This document shows positions 1 to 8,467 of a stretch of DNA of 64,000 bases, one piece after another. The DNA comes from CAIWHR01 sp963717695 (lineage in GTDB: Bacteria; Pseudomonadota; Gammaproteobacteria; Burkholderiales; Casimicrobiaceae), in contig CAVQWR010000004.1 in the NCBI GenBank assembly GCA_963717695.1, positions 1 through 64,000 on the forward strand, written 5' to 3'. Both the position numbers and the translations under genes were made by a program. Every line of letters starts with the position of its first letter. Position 1 is the stretch's first letter. The notes below the pieces were generated by a model. It made no database searches, was not told where the DNA came from, and saw only the letters and a program-made list of their open reading frames with translations.

Positions 1-1050
1 GACGATGTAGAGCGCCGTCAGGGCCCACGTGTGCTTGTCGCGGAAGATCGCGAACTGCTTCGCAACGCCCTCCTTCATCGGTCCGAACGCGGCGAGGCGC
101 ATCACCACCAGCGCGGCGATGATGTCGAGCGGAATGGCGACCCACATGCTGATGACGCCGAGTCCGGTCGGCTTCGGCAGGTAGAGATACAGGCCGAGAA
201 TCGACGGGATGAACGCCAGCGTGTAGAGCCACGTGATCCGGAGAAAGGCCACGATCGGGTGGCCCGTGTCCGGCGACACCGACTTCAGGTTGTTCATGCC
301 GAGCCAGCAAAGGATCGACAGCGGCACCAGCGACAGCACCCAGGCGAAGCCGGCATTCTGTATCCACGTCTGCGTGCCTGCGGGAATCTTGCCGAAGATC
401 CAGCCGCTGTCCTTGAGAAGCGTCATCGGTTCGCCGCCCAGCGCACCGAAGATGCCGAGCGTCATCATCAGCGGGATCACGATCTGCATGCTGGTGACGC
501 CGAAGTTGCCGATGCCGGCATTGATTCCGAGCGCGGTGCCCTGCAGGCGCTTGGGGAAGAACGTGCTGATGTTCGACATCGAGCTCGCGAAATTGCCGCC
601 TCCCACGCCGGACCACAGTGCCATCAGCTGGAATGCCCACAGCGGCCAGTCCCTGTGCTGCAGCACGATGCCGGTCCCGATCGCCGGCGCCAGCAGCATC
701 GCAGTCGTCAGGAAGATCGTGTTGCGGCCGCCGGCGACGCGGATGAAGAACGACGCCGGGATGCGCATCGTCGCACCGGCGATTCCCGCGATCGCCGTCA
801 GCGTGAAGAGCTCGGCCTGTGTGAACGGGTAGCCGAGATTCAGCATCTGCACGGTGATGATTCCCCACATGCCCCAGACGGCGAAGCCGCAGAGCAACGC
901 GGGCACCGAGAGCGCGAGGTTGCGGTAGGCGATCTTCTTGCCCTTGTGTTCCCAGAACTCGTTGTCCTCGGGACGCCAGTCGGCGACGTCGCCGTGGCGA
1001 ATCTGCGCTGCCGGGACGACGCCCGCAGCCGCGCTCGAAGTGGTGTTCAT
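1..1050 (-). CDS. narK: NarK-type nitrate/nitrite MFS transporter (C-terminus beyond window)
   Basis: Inner-membrane carrier of the nitrate/nitrite porter family. 350 residues are visible and the frame runs open off the window edge. After a ~40-residue cytoplasmic N-terminus there are repeated hydrophobic segments and two glycine-rich nitrate-signature stretches, WSGVGGGNFASS and GINAGIGNFGV, which are diagnostic of NarK proteins. The start at 1050 is supported by AGGGA about 9 nt upstream. It lies 28 bp after the other narK, so the two are probably cotranscribed. In many denitrifiers this pair precedes narGHJI, which would lie outside this window. Which paralog is the proton symporter and which the nitrate/nitrite exchanger cannot be decided from the part seen. 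Confidence 0.9.
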   Translation of the reverse strand, partial: MNTTSSAAAGVVPAAQIRHGDVADWRPEDNEFWEHKGKKIAYRNLALSVPALLCGFAVWGMWGIITVQMLNLGYPFTQAELFTLTAIAGIAGATMRIPASFFIRVAGGRNTIFLTTAMLLAPAIGTGIVLQHRDWPLWAFQLMALWSGVGGGNFASSMSNISTFFPKRLQGTALGINAGIGNFGVTSMQIVIPLMMTLGIFGALGGEPMTLLKDSGWIFGKIPAGTQTWIQNAGFAWVLSLVPLSILCWLGMNNLKSVSPDTGHPIVAFLRITWLYTLAFIPSILGLYLYLPKPTGLGVISMWVAIPLDIIAALVVMRLAAFGPMKEGVAKQFAIFRDKHTWALTALYIV

Positions 1051-1078
1051 TGGCATTCCCTGTTCTACGAATGGCGTA

Positions 1079-2335
1079 TCAGCCGTTGAGACGGAATTCC
1101 TTCGACTTGCTGCCCATCACCTCGGCGCCGCGAACCTCGGTCCAGTACATCCAGATGAGCGAGACCCAGACGACGCCGTACATCAGCATGAACGCGGAGG
1201 AGCGAATGCCCGTGAGGTCCATCAGGGCGCCGAACATGATCGGCAGGATGAAGCCGCCCATGCCGCCGGCGAGACCGACGACGCCGGAGATGACGCCGAT
1301 GTTGACCGGGTAGTCGTCGGAGATGTACTTGAACACCGATGCCTTGCCGAACGCCCACGCGATGCCGAGGATGAACATCAGCGCGGTGAAGATCCACACG
1401 TTGAGGCCGACGTGAAAAGTCTTCGGCCCATCGACCGTCGTGATCGTCATGTCGGTCTGCGGGTAGGAAAGCAGGAAGAGGCAGAACCAGCTGACCCAGA
1501 GCACCCACCAGGTGACGCTGTGCGCGCCGTACTTGTCCGAGATCCAGCCGCCCAACGCGCGCAGCACGCCGCCCGGAAGCGAGAAGCACGCGGCGAGCAG
1601 TGCCGCGGCGCGGATGTCGAGACCGAATTCGCCGACGTAGTACTGCACCATCCACAGGCTCATCGCGACGTAGCCGCCGAACACGATCGAGTAGTACTGG
1701 CAGAGCTTCCAGACTTTCCGGTCCTTCAGCGCGACGAGCTGCTGGCGCCACGTGATCTTCGAATCCACGAGGTGATGCGGATCGGAATAGCTGAAAAACC
1801 AGAACAGGAGCGCCGTGCCGAGCATCACGGCCGCGTAGACCTGCGGCACCATCGTCCAGCCGAACGCGACGACGAGCGCCGGCGCCACGAACTTGTTGAC
1901 CGCCGCGCCCGAGTTCCCGGCGCCGTAGACACCCATCGCGAAGCCCTGGCGCTTGCGCGGGAACCAGCGCGCGACGTAGGGTGTGCCGACGGAGAAGGAT
2001 CCGCCGGCGAGGCCGACGAAAAGGCCGAGCACCAGGTATTGCCAGTACTGCGTCGCGTATCCGATCAGCCAGATCGGCACCACGCACAGCAGCATCAGGA
2101 TGAAGAGGACGATGCGGCCGCCGAACTTGTCGGTCCACATGCCGAGCGGCACGCGGATCAGCGATCCGGTCAGCACCGGCGTGGCGGTCAGCAGGCCGAA
2201 TTCGGTGGCGTTGAGGTCGAGCGTCTTGCGGATCGGGATGCCGATGACGCCGAACATCATCCAGACCATGAAGCACACCGTGAACGCCAGCGTGCTGACG
2301 ATCAGCACCGACAGCGCCTGTCCCGTCTTGCTCAT
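1079..2335 (-). CDS. narK: NarK-type nitrate MFS transporter
   Basis: Complete 418-residue major facilitator of the nitrate/nitrite porter family. It begins MSKTGQALSVLIV and has about twelve hydrophobic segments. Signature features include an MFS loop-2 motif (PLGMWTDKFGGR) and glycine-rich helices at GLFVGLAGGSFSVGTPYV and GVYGAGNSGAAV, matching the two nitrate-signature positions. I chose the ATG at 2335 over the longer frame because GGGAGGGG lies just upstream. It is first of the two narK genes and follows narXL; a consensus FNR box 156 bp upstream suggests oxygen- and nitrate-controlled expression. It brings nitrate into the cytoplasm for NarGHI. Confidence 0.92.
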   Translation of the reverse strand: MSKTGQALSVLIVSTLAFTVCFMVWMMFGVIGIPIRKTLDLNATEFGLLTATPVLTGSLIRVPLGMWTDKFGGRIVLFILMLLCVVPIWLIGYATQYWQYLVLGLFVGLAGGSFSVGTPYVARWFPRKRQGFAMGVYGAGNSGAAVNKFVAPALVVAFGWTMVPQVYAAVMLGTALLFWFFSYSDPHHLVDSKITWRQQLVALKDRKVWKLCQYYSIVFGGYVAMSLWMVQYYVGEFGLDIRAAALLAACFSLPGGVLRALGGWISDKYGAHSVTWWVLWVSWFCLFLLSYPQTDMTITTVDGPKTFHVGLNVWIFTALMFILGIAWAFGKASVFKYISDDYPVNIGVISGVVGLAGGMGGFILPIMFGALMDLTGIRSSAFMLMYGVVWVSLIWMYWTEVRGAEVMGSKSKEFRLNG

Positions 2336-2426
2336 GACAACGACCCCTCCCGTGTGAATGCGCTCAGTATGCGAACGCGGAGAGGTGCGTAGCATCCTCC
2401 GATGGGGGCGCGCCGGAAGAGCGGAA

Positions 2427-2456
2427 GAACGATGCCGCGCGGGCGCGGCATCGTTC
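2427..2456. terminator. Perfect 14-bp inverted repeat between narL and narK
   Basis: GAACGATGCCGCGC (2427-2440) and its exact reverse complement (2443-2456) are separated by two bases. The stem is very stable but has no clear T-run on the minus strand, so it may end narXL transcripts with poor efficiency. It may instead form a hairpin at the very 5' end of the narK mRNA, since an FNR site at 2491-2504 would place the narK start near 2456 if spaced at -41.5. Confidence 0.6.
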
Positions 2457-2490
2457 CGTGGAACTAGCGGAGCGGAAGACTCAGGCGGAG

Positions 2491-2504
2491 TTGATCCAGA
2501 TCAA
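2491..2504 (-). promoter_or_regulatory. FNR/ANR box upstream of narK
   Basis: TTGATCCAGATCAA is an exact match to the FNR consensus TTGAT-N4-ATCAA. It overlaps the last codons and stop of narL and lies about 156 bp upstream of the narK ATG. The position fits a class II activator site for narK; the predicted -10 (TAGTTC) is poor, as is common at activator-dependent promoters. Confidence 0.8.
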
Positions 2505-3175
2505 CCCAGCCCGTGCTCGGTTGCGATAACCGCAGCCTGCACGCGCGAGGCGACGTCGAGCTTGCGCAGCACGTGCTGCACGTGGATCTTCACCGTGGTC
2601 TCGGCGATGCCGAGCTCGCGGGCGATGGTCTTGTTGCTGGCGCCGCGCGCGATTCCGCGCAGGATTTCCTGCTCGCGCGGCGAAAGCTGCGCGATGGGGG
2701 AGGCGGGCGGCGCCGCCGCGGCGGGCGTCGCCGCGGCACCCCGGTAGGCGGCGACGAGCTTGCCGGTCATCTCGTCGGCGATCGCGGCTTCGCCGCGCAT
2801 CACGCGCAGAATGGCCGCGGCGAGCGCGTCGCCCTCGATCGTCTTCAGCAGATAACCGGCCGCCCCGTTGCGCAGCGCGGCCGAGAGATCGGCTTCGTCC
2901 TCGCTCACCGTCAGCATCAGCACGCGCGCGGCGGGCGCGGCCTCGAGCAGCGCCGGCAGCGCGTCGACGCCGTTGACACCGGGAAGGTGATTGTCGAGCA
3001 GGATGAGATCCGGCGCGAGCTCCTGCGCGCGCCGCTGCGCCTCGCCCGCGTCGGCGGCGTCGCCGACGACGCAAAAGCGCGGGTCGCGCGCGAGAAGCGC
3101 GATGAGCCCGCGGCGAAACAGAGTGTGGTCGTCGACAACGAGGATTCGTATCGGCGGATTCGAGGGCGTTTCCAT
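2501..3175 (-). CDS. narL: Nitrate/nitrite response regulator NarL
   Basis: 224 residues with the standard NarL layout. The N-terminal receiver starts IRILVVDDHTLFRRGL, with phosphoacceptor Asp in LILLDNHLPGVNG and Lys in GYLLKTIEG. An Ala/Pro-rich linker follows (~145-160), then a C-terminal GerE/LuxR-type helix-turn-helix (LSPREQEILRGIARGASNKTIARELG). Cytoplasmic DNA-binding protein phosphorylated by NarX, controlling nitrate-respiration genes. It starts 3 bp after the narX stop, so the two form one operon. The transcription target is probably the narK-nar operon immediately downstream. Confidence 0.94.
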   Translation of the reverse strand: METPSNPPIRILVVDDHTLFRRGLIALLARDPRFCVVGDAADAGEAQRRAQELAPDLILLDNHLPGVNGVDALPALLEAAPAARVLMLTVSEDEADLSAALRNGAAGYLLKTIEGDALAAAILRVMRGEAAIADEMTGKLVAAYRGAAATPAAAAPPASPIAQLSPREQEILRGIARGASNKTIARELGIAETTVKIHVQHVLRKLDVASRVQAAVIATEHGLG

Positions 3176-3178
3176 CGA

Positions 3179-5095
3179 TCAGCTCAATGTGGAAACCTGT
3201 CGGGCGGCGGCCGCGTCCGGCATGGTTCGCGGCGCGGGCGGCAGCGTCAGCACGATCGACGTGCCGCGCCCGGGGGTCGAGATCACGTCGAGGACGGCGC
3301 CGATCCGCTCCGCGCGTTCCGCCATGATGCGAAGTCCGACGTGTGTCTCGTCCGGAGAGCCGGCATCGCGCGCGAAGCCTTCGCCGTCGTCGCGGACCTC
3401 GAATCGCCAGACCGGCTGCTGCTGGACGTCGAGCCATACCTGCGTCGCGCGCGCATGCTTGCGCACATTGGACAGCGCTTCCTGCACGATGTGCAGCACC
3501 TGCAGCTGCATGACCGGCGCGAGCGGCATTCCCTGACCCTCGATCCGCAGGACGGCCTTGAGGCCACTCTGGTGCTCGAACTTGCGCAGCGTTGTCAACA
3601 GCGCAGGCTCGATGTCCTCGGCGTTGGCCCGGGTCCGGAAATGCACGAGGAGCTCGCGCACGTCGCCATAGCATTCGCGCACGCCAGTGTCGATCTCGGC
3701 CAATGTCTCCCGCGCCAGGGCTTCGTCACCGTCGGCGAGGGCGTCGCGCATCAGATGCACCTGGATCTTCAGGAACGCCAGGGACTGCGCGATCGAGTCG
3801 TGCAGCTCGCGCGCGAGGAATGCGCGCTCCTGCGACACGGCGGCCTCCTTTTCCAGCGCGTTGAGCCGCAGGTTCTCCATCGCGCCCGCGAGATGCGCCG
3901 TCAGCGCCTCCAGCAGCGATTTTTCGGCGGGGGTCAGGTCGAACTGATTGTGGAAGAAGAGGTCCACTTCGCCCATCATCCGATCGTGCTGCAGGATCGG
4001 GATCGACACCACCGTCTCGAACCCAGCATCGGCACAGTGGGGTAGGTGCGCTGACGGCGAGGCATGGATCGGGATCACGCGCACGCCCGCGTTTACAGTC
4101 GATCTGCCGCAGAAGCAGTCGCCGGCGCGGATGCATTGCTCGCCCTCGGTCATTGCCACAGGCAGACCGTCGGACGCGATCAGCAGGAAGCGCTGGTTCG
4201 TTTCATCCGACCAGCGCAGCGCGACGCCGTCGGCGCGCGCGACTCTGCGCACGTGCCGCGTGAACCCCGCGGCGAGCTCGTCGAGCGTCGTTGCCTTCGC
4301 CGCCAGCGTGGTCACGTCGTAGAGAGCTTCGAGGCGTTCGCGCTTTTCCTGCAGCTCGGAAGTCTTCTCCGCGACTTTCGCCTCGAGGTTGCGGTACATC
4401 GACTGCAGGTGCTCCGCCATGCTGTTGAAGCCCTTCGCCAGCGTGCCGAATTCGTCGCTGGTGATGCGCTCAACGCGCGCACCGAAATCGCCGCGCTGGA
4501 TTTTCTCGGTCGCCTCCTTCAACTGTCCGACGGGCTCCAGCACGAAGCGATAACCCGTGTAGACGAGCACGGCCGTGCCCAGCACAGCCAGCGACATCAT
4601 CGCGACCTGCAGCAGGTGCAGGAGCGCCGTCCAGCGCGACATGTGCGACTCGATCGCAGCCACGAAGGCGTCGATGTGCGCGGTGAACGCTGCCGCATCG
4701 GCGCGCAGGCCGTCGACCCCGTCGGGCCGGGCGTCGATCCACTGGGCCCGGAACCGTGACCAGTCGCGCTCGACGACCGCGAAGTCGTTGCGCACGGCCT
4801 CGTCCCAGGGCACGAACAGCGGGCGCTCGGGGTCGCCGTCGCGCAGCAGCGCGAGGCTCTTCTGGAATTGGGCGAGCTGTCCGGGCATCGCCTTGGTGTC
4901 CGAGGTGCCGATGGAGAGGGCGAGGCGGTACGTCTGCATCCGCATGCGCCCGGCTTCGTTGACGGCTGCGGCACCGCCCTCGAGCTGCCACGACACCCAC
5001 AGCGTGATCGCGATGATCAGCAGTGCGACGAGCAGGAACGGAACGGCGACAAGCGTCAGCTTGGCGCCCAGATTCCATTGTTTGGGATGGCTCAT
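3179..5095 (-). CDS. narX: Nitrate/nitrite sensor histidine kinase NarX
   Basis: About 638 residues. A first transmembrane helix (~13-35) is followed by the nitrate-binding P-box (AAVNEAGRMRMQTYRLAL), which is the best identifier of NarX/NarQ sensors. Then come a helical periplasmic domain, a second membrane helix (~150-172), HAMP, a coiled segment, a central GAF-like cysteine-containing module, the H-box LARELHDSIAQSL (His near 432) and an HATPase domain (NVRKHARATQVW, DDGEGFA). Kinase/phosphatase for NarL. The frame is open further upstream, but the ATG at 5095 places the membrane helix normally; an ATG 33 bp upstream is possible and neither has a strong ribosome site. Confidence 0.92.
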   Translation of the reverse strand: MSHPKQWNLGAKLTLVAVPFLLVALLIIAITLWVSWQLEGGAAAVNEAGRMRMQTYRLALSIGTSDTKAMPGQLAQFQKSLALLRDGDPERPLFVPWDEAVRNDFAVVERDWSRFRAQWIDARPDGVDGLRADAAAFTAHIDAFVAAIESHMSRWTALLHLLQVAMMSLAVLGTAVLVYTGYRFVLEPVGQLKEATEKIQRGDFGARVERITSDEFGTLAKGFNSMAEHLQSMYRNLEAKVAEKTSELQEKRERLEALYDVTTLAAKATTLDELAAGFTRHVRRVARADGVALRWSDETNQRFLLIASDGLPVAMTEGEQCIRAGDCFCGRSTVNAGVRVIPIHASPSAHLPHCADAGFETVVSIPILQHDRMMGEVDLFFHNQFDLTPAEKSLLEALTAHLAGAMENLRLNALEKEAAVSQERAFLARELHDSIAQSLAFLKIQVHLMRDALADGDEALARETLAEIDTGVRECYGDVRELLVHFRTRANAEDIEPALLTTLRKFEHQSGLKAVLRIEGQGMPLAPVMQLQVLHIVQEALSNVRKHARATQVWLDVQQQPVWRFEVRDDGEGFARDAGSPDETHVGLRIMAERAERIGAVLDVISTPGRGTSIVLTLPPAPRTMPDAAAARQVSTLS

Positions 5096-5667
5096 CGGTG
5101 CAAATCTAACTTGGAATGTCGCGCCCATAATGAGCGCGGTCAATACGTCGCGTCTTGCCTTTATACGCCCACTGGAATCGACGCCAAAGATAAGTCCGGG
5201 AGCGGGCGTCCTCGATGTGCTAACCAGGTGCGGTCGATCGAACCATGGCTCGCAATTGTGCTGTCGTACCTCGCAGTCATCGCTCACGCTGGTGCCTCGA
5301 GTAGGACGTGCACGTGGTCAAGTCCGTGCTATTGCCAGAGTTGCGTCGCAAGCGCGCCATGATAATTGGCACGTTTCGAATCTGCGATAAAGAGATCGTC
5401 CAGGTCAAGGTGTATCGGCCTGGCATTGCCTTGACCAGGGCGAACCGGCTTGGCGCACATGTGGAAGCGCGGCGCACTCATGTTCCGTCGCCTCATCGTG
5501 CTGGTCCGTATTCACGCTTTCGGACAACGTGGCTGGCAAAGATCGTTCGCCATGCCGATACGCTGCACGCCGCGAACCGAACGGCGCGGAGCGGATCGAC
5601 GGGGTGCCACTGTTCGCGGCGCGCTAGAGTTCGGCCCAATGTAGACCGCGCCCGCAATTGTTGAAAT
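5096..5667. other. Gene-free stretch upstream of narX
   Basis: No coding frame here looks real; the short frames have no recognisable domain. It should hold the narX promoter. An inverted repeat GGTCAAGG (5403-5410) / CCTTGACC (5429-5436) is visible. No FNR box was found. Base composition is less GC-rich than the narXL genes, marking the start of the LuxR patch. Confidence 0.5.
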
Positions 5668-5979
5668 TCAGACCGGCGTATTCACGTCCTCAAAGACAAC
5701 GATCAAGCGCTGCGACAGTGCGAGACTAATTGCTTCATAGCGATTAAGTGCACCAAGCTTTTGCATGATATTGGAAAAATGAAAATTCACCGTTCTTGCG
5801 CTGATGTCGAGCTTGAAAGCGATGTCGGCACTCGTCATCCCACGCGTTGCAAGTGTCAGGCATTGGTGCTCTCTTTTTGAGAGACGAGCTGACCCTGCTT
5901 CGCGAGACCGTTCAATGCGGTTCTGGGGCGACAATGTAGGGCGGTCTGTTGTCACGGTATTCCCCCTCTCTGACGACAT
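5668..5979 (-). CDS. Short LuxR-type protein, DNA-binding domain only
   Basis: 103 residues. The C-terminal ~65 form a LuxR/GerE helix-turn-helix (LSKREHQCLTLATRGMTSAD, then ISARTVNFHFSNIMQKLGA). The ~40-residue N-terminus matches no ligand-binding domain. Only about 240 bp separate it from the next LuxR gene, too little for a lost autoinducer domain, so it is either a true stand-alone HTH protein or an old truncation. The ATG at 5979 lacks a ribosome site; a GTG at 5955 follows a G-rich run and is an alternative start. It could compete with or modulate the full-length LuxR next to it, which is inference. Confidence 0.7.
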   Translation of the reverse strand: MSSERGNTVTTDRPTLSPQNRIERSREAGSARLSKREHQCLTLATRGMTSADIAFKLDISARTVNFHFSNIMQKLGALNRYEAISLALSQRLIVVFEDVNTPV

Positions 5980-6218
5980 GGAAACACGCTAACGCACCTC
6001 GGCATTTTTCGGAATGTCAAAATCAACGACCCTTTCGACGAGGCACTAAGACCCATGGAAGCGGAGAAGGGCGAAACTAATACTTTGATATTGCGGAACT
6101 TTGCCCTAACACTGATGCCCCCGGCCCGGGTTTGGAATTGTATTTTTCGCCAATAGCCGCGCGATCCCGGCCCTCGGAGTGGTTGGCGACGCGAGCTTTC
6201 AACTCGTCAATTGCGAAC

Positions 6219-7037
6219 CTAGCCGGATCGCGCGGCGTCGATGTACTTCTTTCGGGGCGAGCTCGCCAAATCGAGCAACCCGGCCTTAGTCGCCAGGAAA
6301 ATCGCTTCGTTGGTGCTGCTGGCGTTGAGCTTGCTCCTAATCGAATCGGTATGGGCTTGAACCGTGCGCGATGTAATGCCCATGCGCTCCGCCACCTCTT
6401 CGTGACTAAGGCCTTGTACAAGCCAACGAAGCGTCTCGCGTTCGCGAACTGAAAGAGGTGCGCCCTGGAGTGTGGGCGCGAGACCCTTAAGAATTAGTGG
6501 CTTCATGAATAACTGATGAAAATAAATTCCGAACGCCAGCAGATCGCCCTGCTGGCGGATAAGCATGCGCCGTCGAGTGGCATCGAGCAGTGGAGTCGTC
6601 GAATTGAAGCAAATCATGCAAGTGAATGTTCCACTGTCAGGGACCTGCATAGATATGCCGCTCCTTGTCCCATAACGCGATGCGGCCGAAAGGAACGCAT
6701 CCACGCGTTCGCTTTTGCCTCGTTCGGACTGATCCCAGATTACCGGAATTGAGCTCGCAAACAGACCCTGAATGCGGATATCTAATTCCATGTATGCATT
6801 TTCCTGATACTCCTGGACCCATTCCGCGGGTAGCGTCGTGAAGGTCCACGTCTTGCACTCGCAATTGGGACGCCAGCTTGCTGCGCAACCGTACATGAAC
6901 GTATTGAAGCCTAGCCCGCGAACCGTTGAGTCAATGGCTTTCACAATGTCGCCGTCGCCGCGTGCGGCGTCGACCATTCCCTGGAAGAAATCAGGGTAAG
7001 TTGCTGAGGCATCGATGTCGATGCTCTCAAGCTTCAT
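6219..7037 (-). CDS. LuxR-family autoinducer-binding regulator (solo)
   Basis: 272 residues from the ATG at 7037, which has GGAG just upstream; a start at 7070 is possible. The N-terminal autoinducer-binding domain (~10-175) keeps the family's ligand-pocket spacing: Trp and Tyr in EWVQEY, Asp in MELDIR nine residues later and Trp in PVIWD fifteen after that. The Pro that normally follows the Asp is Ile here. The C-terminal HTH is LSVRERETLRWLVQGLSHEE...TVQAHTDSIRSKL. No luxI is visible in the window, so it is a solo that may sense acyl-homoserine lactones made elsewhere or a different ligand. It follows a broken hydrolase gene by about 60 bp on the same strand. Confidence 0.85.
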   Translation of the reverse strand: MKLESIDIDASATYPDFFQGMVDAARGDGDIVKAIDSTVRGLGFNTFMYGCAASWRPNCECKTWTFTTLPAEWVQEYQENAYMELDIRIQGLFASSIPVIWDQSERGKSERVDAFLSAASRYGTRSGISMQVPDSGTFTCMICFNSTTPLLDATRRRMLIRQQGDLLAFGIYFHQLFMKPLILKGLAPTLQGAPLSVRERETLRWLVQGLSHEEVAERMGITSRTVQAHTDSIRSKLNASSTNEAIFLATKAGLLDLASSPRKKYIDAARSG

Positions 7038-7101
7038 GTACTCCGTATGGGGACGCAAATAGCTTGGCATGGGGGTGTATCAGCGGAAGAGTTGCCGTCG
7101 T

Positions 7102-8000
7102 CTATAAACCACGGGACAGGAAACCCGTCACTATTGGCCAGAGACTAGGCGCGTTGTCGCGGCGAAAGAATCCCCAGTGTCCGACCTCGCGGTGTCCGAC
7201 CTCGTGGGCCTCAATCATTCGACGCACCGGACTCAAGTTGGGCGCGGTGAAAAGGAATCGTCGCACGGCCTCCTCGGAGGTCCACGGGTCGTCAAATATG
7301 GAAAGGATCAAAGCGGGGCCTGTTGCGGTTTTCGCATTCGCCGTCATCCGGCGAAATCTTGTCACATCCCAAAGGCTCTCGTAGGGAGAGATAGCCGGAG
7401 CGTTCAACGGAGGAACGTTGCGCTGCGCCCATTGCAGGGCGACCCTGCGCGGCAGATCGTCGCTCAACCCGAAGGCTTGACCGGGAAAATATCCGAGCAC
7501 TCGCGTGGTGATTGGCATGATCGTGGAGTGGAGAACCGTCATACGGAGCCAATTCGATTGAAAGTCGCCCTTCCGTCCGAGATGAGGGCCTATGAAGACG
7601 TGCTGCGAGATTGCCTTAACCCCGTTCGCTCCGACCAATATCAACGAGCCGATTGAGTGGCTCACGCTCGCTACCGGTGCCCGCAGAAAACGGCCCTGCG
7701 AAAGCGAAGCGCTGCGGTTGCGTCGAGAATCGTCCAATCTTCAAAACCCGCTTCCATGCCGCGCAGCGACCCAGTCCGAGACCGGCCGATGCCACGATAG
7801 TCATAGGCGAGCGTCGGAAAGCCGTTTCGTGCGAGGAATTCGCAGAAGTAACGATAATGGTGGGCTTTAATTCCGGCACCGGTCGAAAACAACACGACTG
7901 CCCCACTAGGATGGCGCCCATCGCACGAATACAGGGTTCCACCAAGCGGAAACCCGTCGACGGCATGAAAAGTTACCGCTTCTTGTGCGGCCGAATCCAA
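7102..8000 (-). pseudogene. Alpha/beta hydrolase (COG4757-like), frameshifted
   Basis: Two overlapping frames together make one ~299-residue hydrolase. The N-terminal part (8000 to ~7700) carries VVLFSTGAGIKAHHYRYF and LAYDYRGIGRSR. The C-terminal part (~7700 to 7102) carries the nucleophile elbow SVSHSIGSL, where the usual Gly before His is Ser, and the terminal VGHWGFFRRD with the catalytic His. A single-base shift near 7700 breaks the frame. Substrate unknown. Lying directly before the LuxR solo it may once have been part of the same operon. Either an inactivated gene or an assembly indel. Confidence 0.72.
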
Positions 8001-8467
8001 CCTTGGTACCTCGCGACGATAGAATGCTCGATTAGTCCTCAGAGTGCTCCCTGCCGGGAAGAAACGATCGCGGACGTGATTTTGGCTGGGTCAACGGCAT
8101 GGGTCAATCGCGACATTTCGGTGGCAGTGGGCGCTTTGCGCGCATATCATCGGCATTCGAATGCGACGATGCTCAATGGTCGCGCGCTCGGTTCCGCGTG
8201 TGCGTGAGCAGAGTGCCAGCGCATGGACACAAGCGGTGGGCGACGCGTTCTTGGAATGCTGGACCCGAAGGGACAGGCGTATACGATTGAGAGGAGCCCA
8301 TCGCCGAATAGCGCTGTACCGTCCAAGAGCTGCAAGTCACCGTTTGCCTTGAAATATTGGTGCTGCAAGCGTACCCGAAACCATTTCGCCTAGCAGCCAA
8401 TTGCGGACGCCTGCGGATTGCCGCAAGGTCCGGATAGTCTCAAGCGACGAGCGACGCGTGAGAATGG
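8001..8467. other. Gene-free stretch, nothing recognised
   Basis: Several short frames exist on both strands (for example 8147-8368 minus) but none shows a domain, a ribosome site or protein-like composition. I looked for an acyl-homoserine-lactone synthase beside the LuxR genes and saw none. No clear terminator for the NnrS-like operon was found. Confidence 0.4.

Noticed and set aside
31..1089. 352-codon plus-strand frame at the left edge
   Set aside because: Shadow of the narK gene on the other strand, which has clear MFS and nitrate-signature motifs.
5403..5436. GGTCAAGG/CCTTGACC inverted repeat as a lux box
   Set aside because: Arms are 18 bp apart and do not resemble the lux-box half-site; kept only as an unassigned repeat.
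5308..5664. 118-codon frame upstream of narX
   Set aside because: No ribosome site, domain or neighbour logic; it changes composition midway.
8001..8467. luxI-type synthase beside the LuxR genes
   Set aside because: Translations of all frames show none of the conserved Arg/Phe/Trp/Glu positions of the family.
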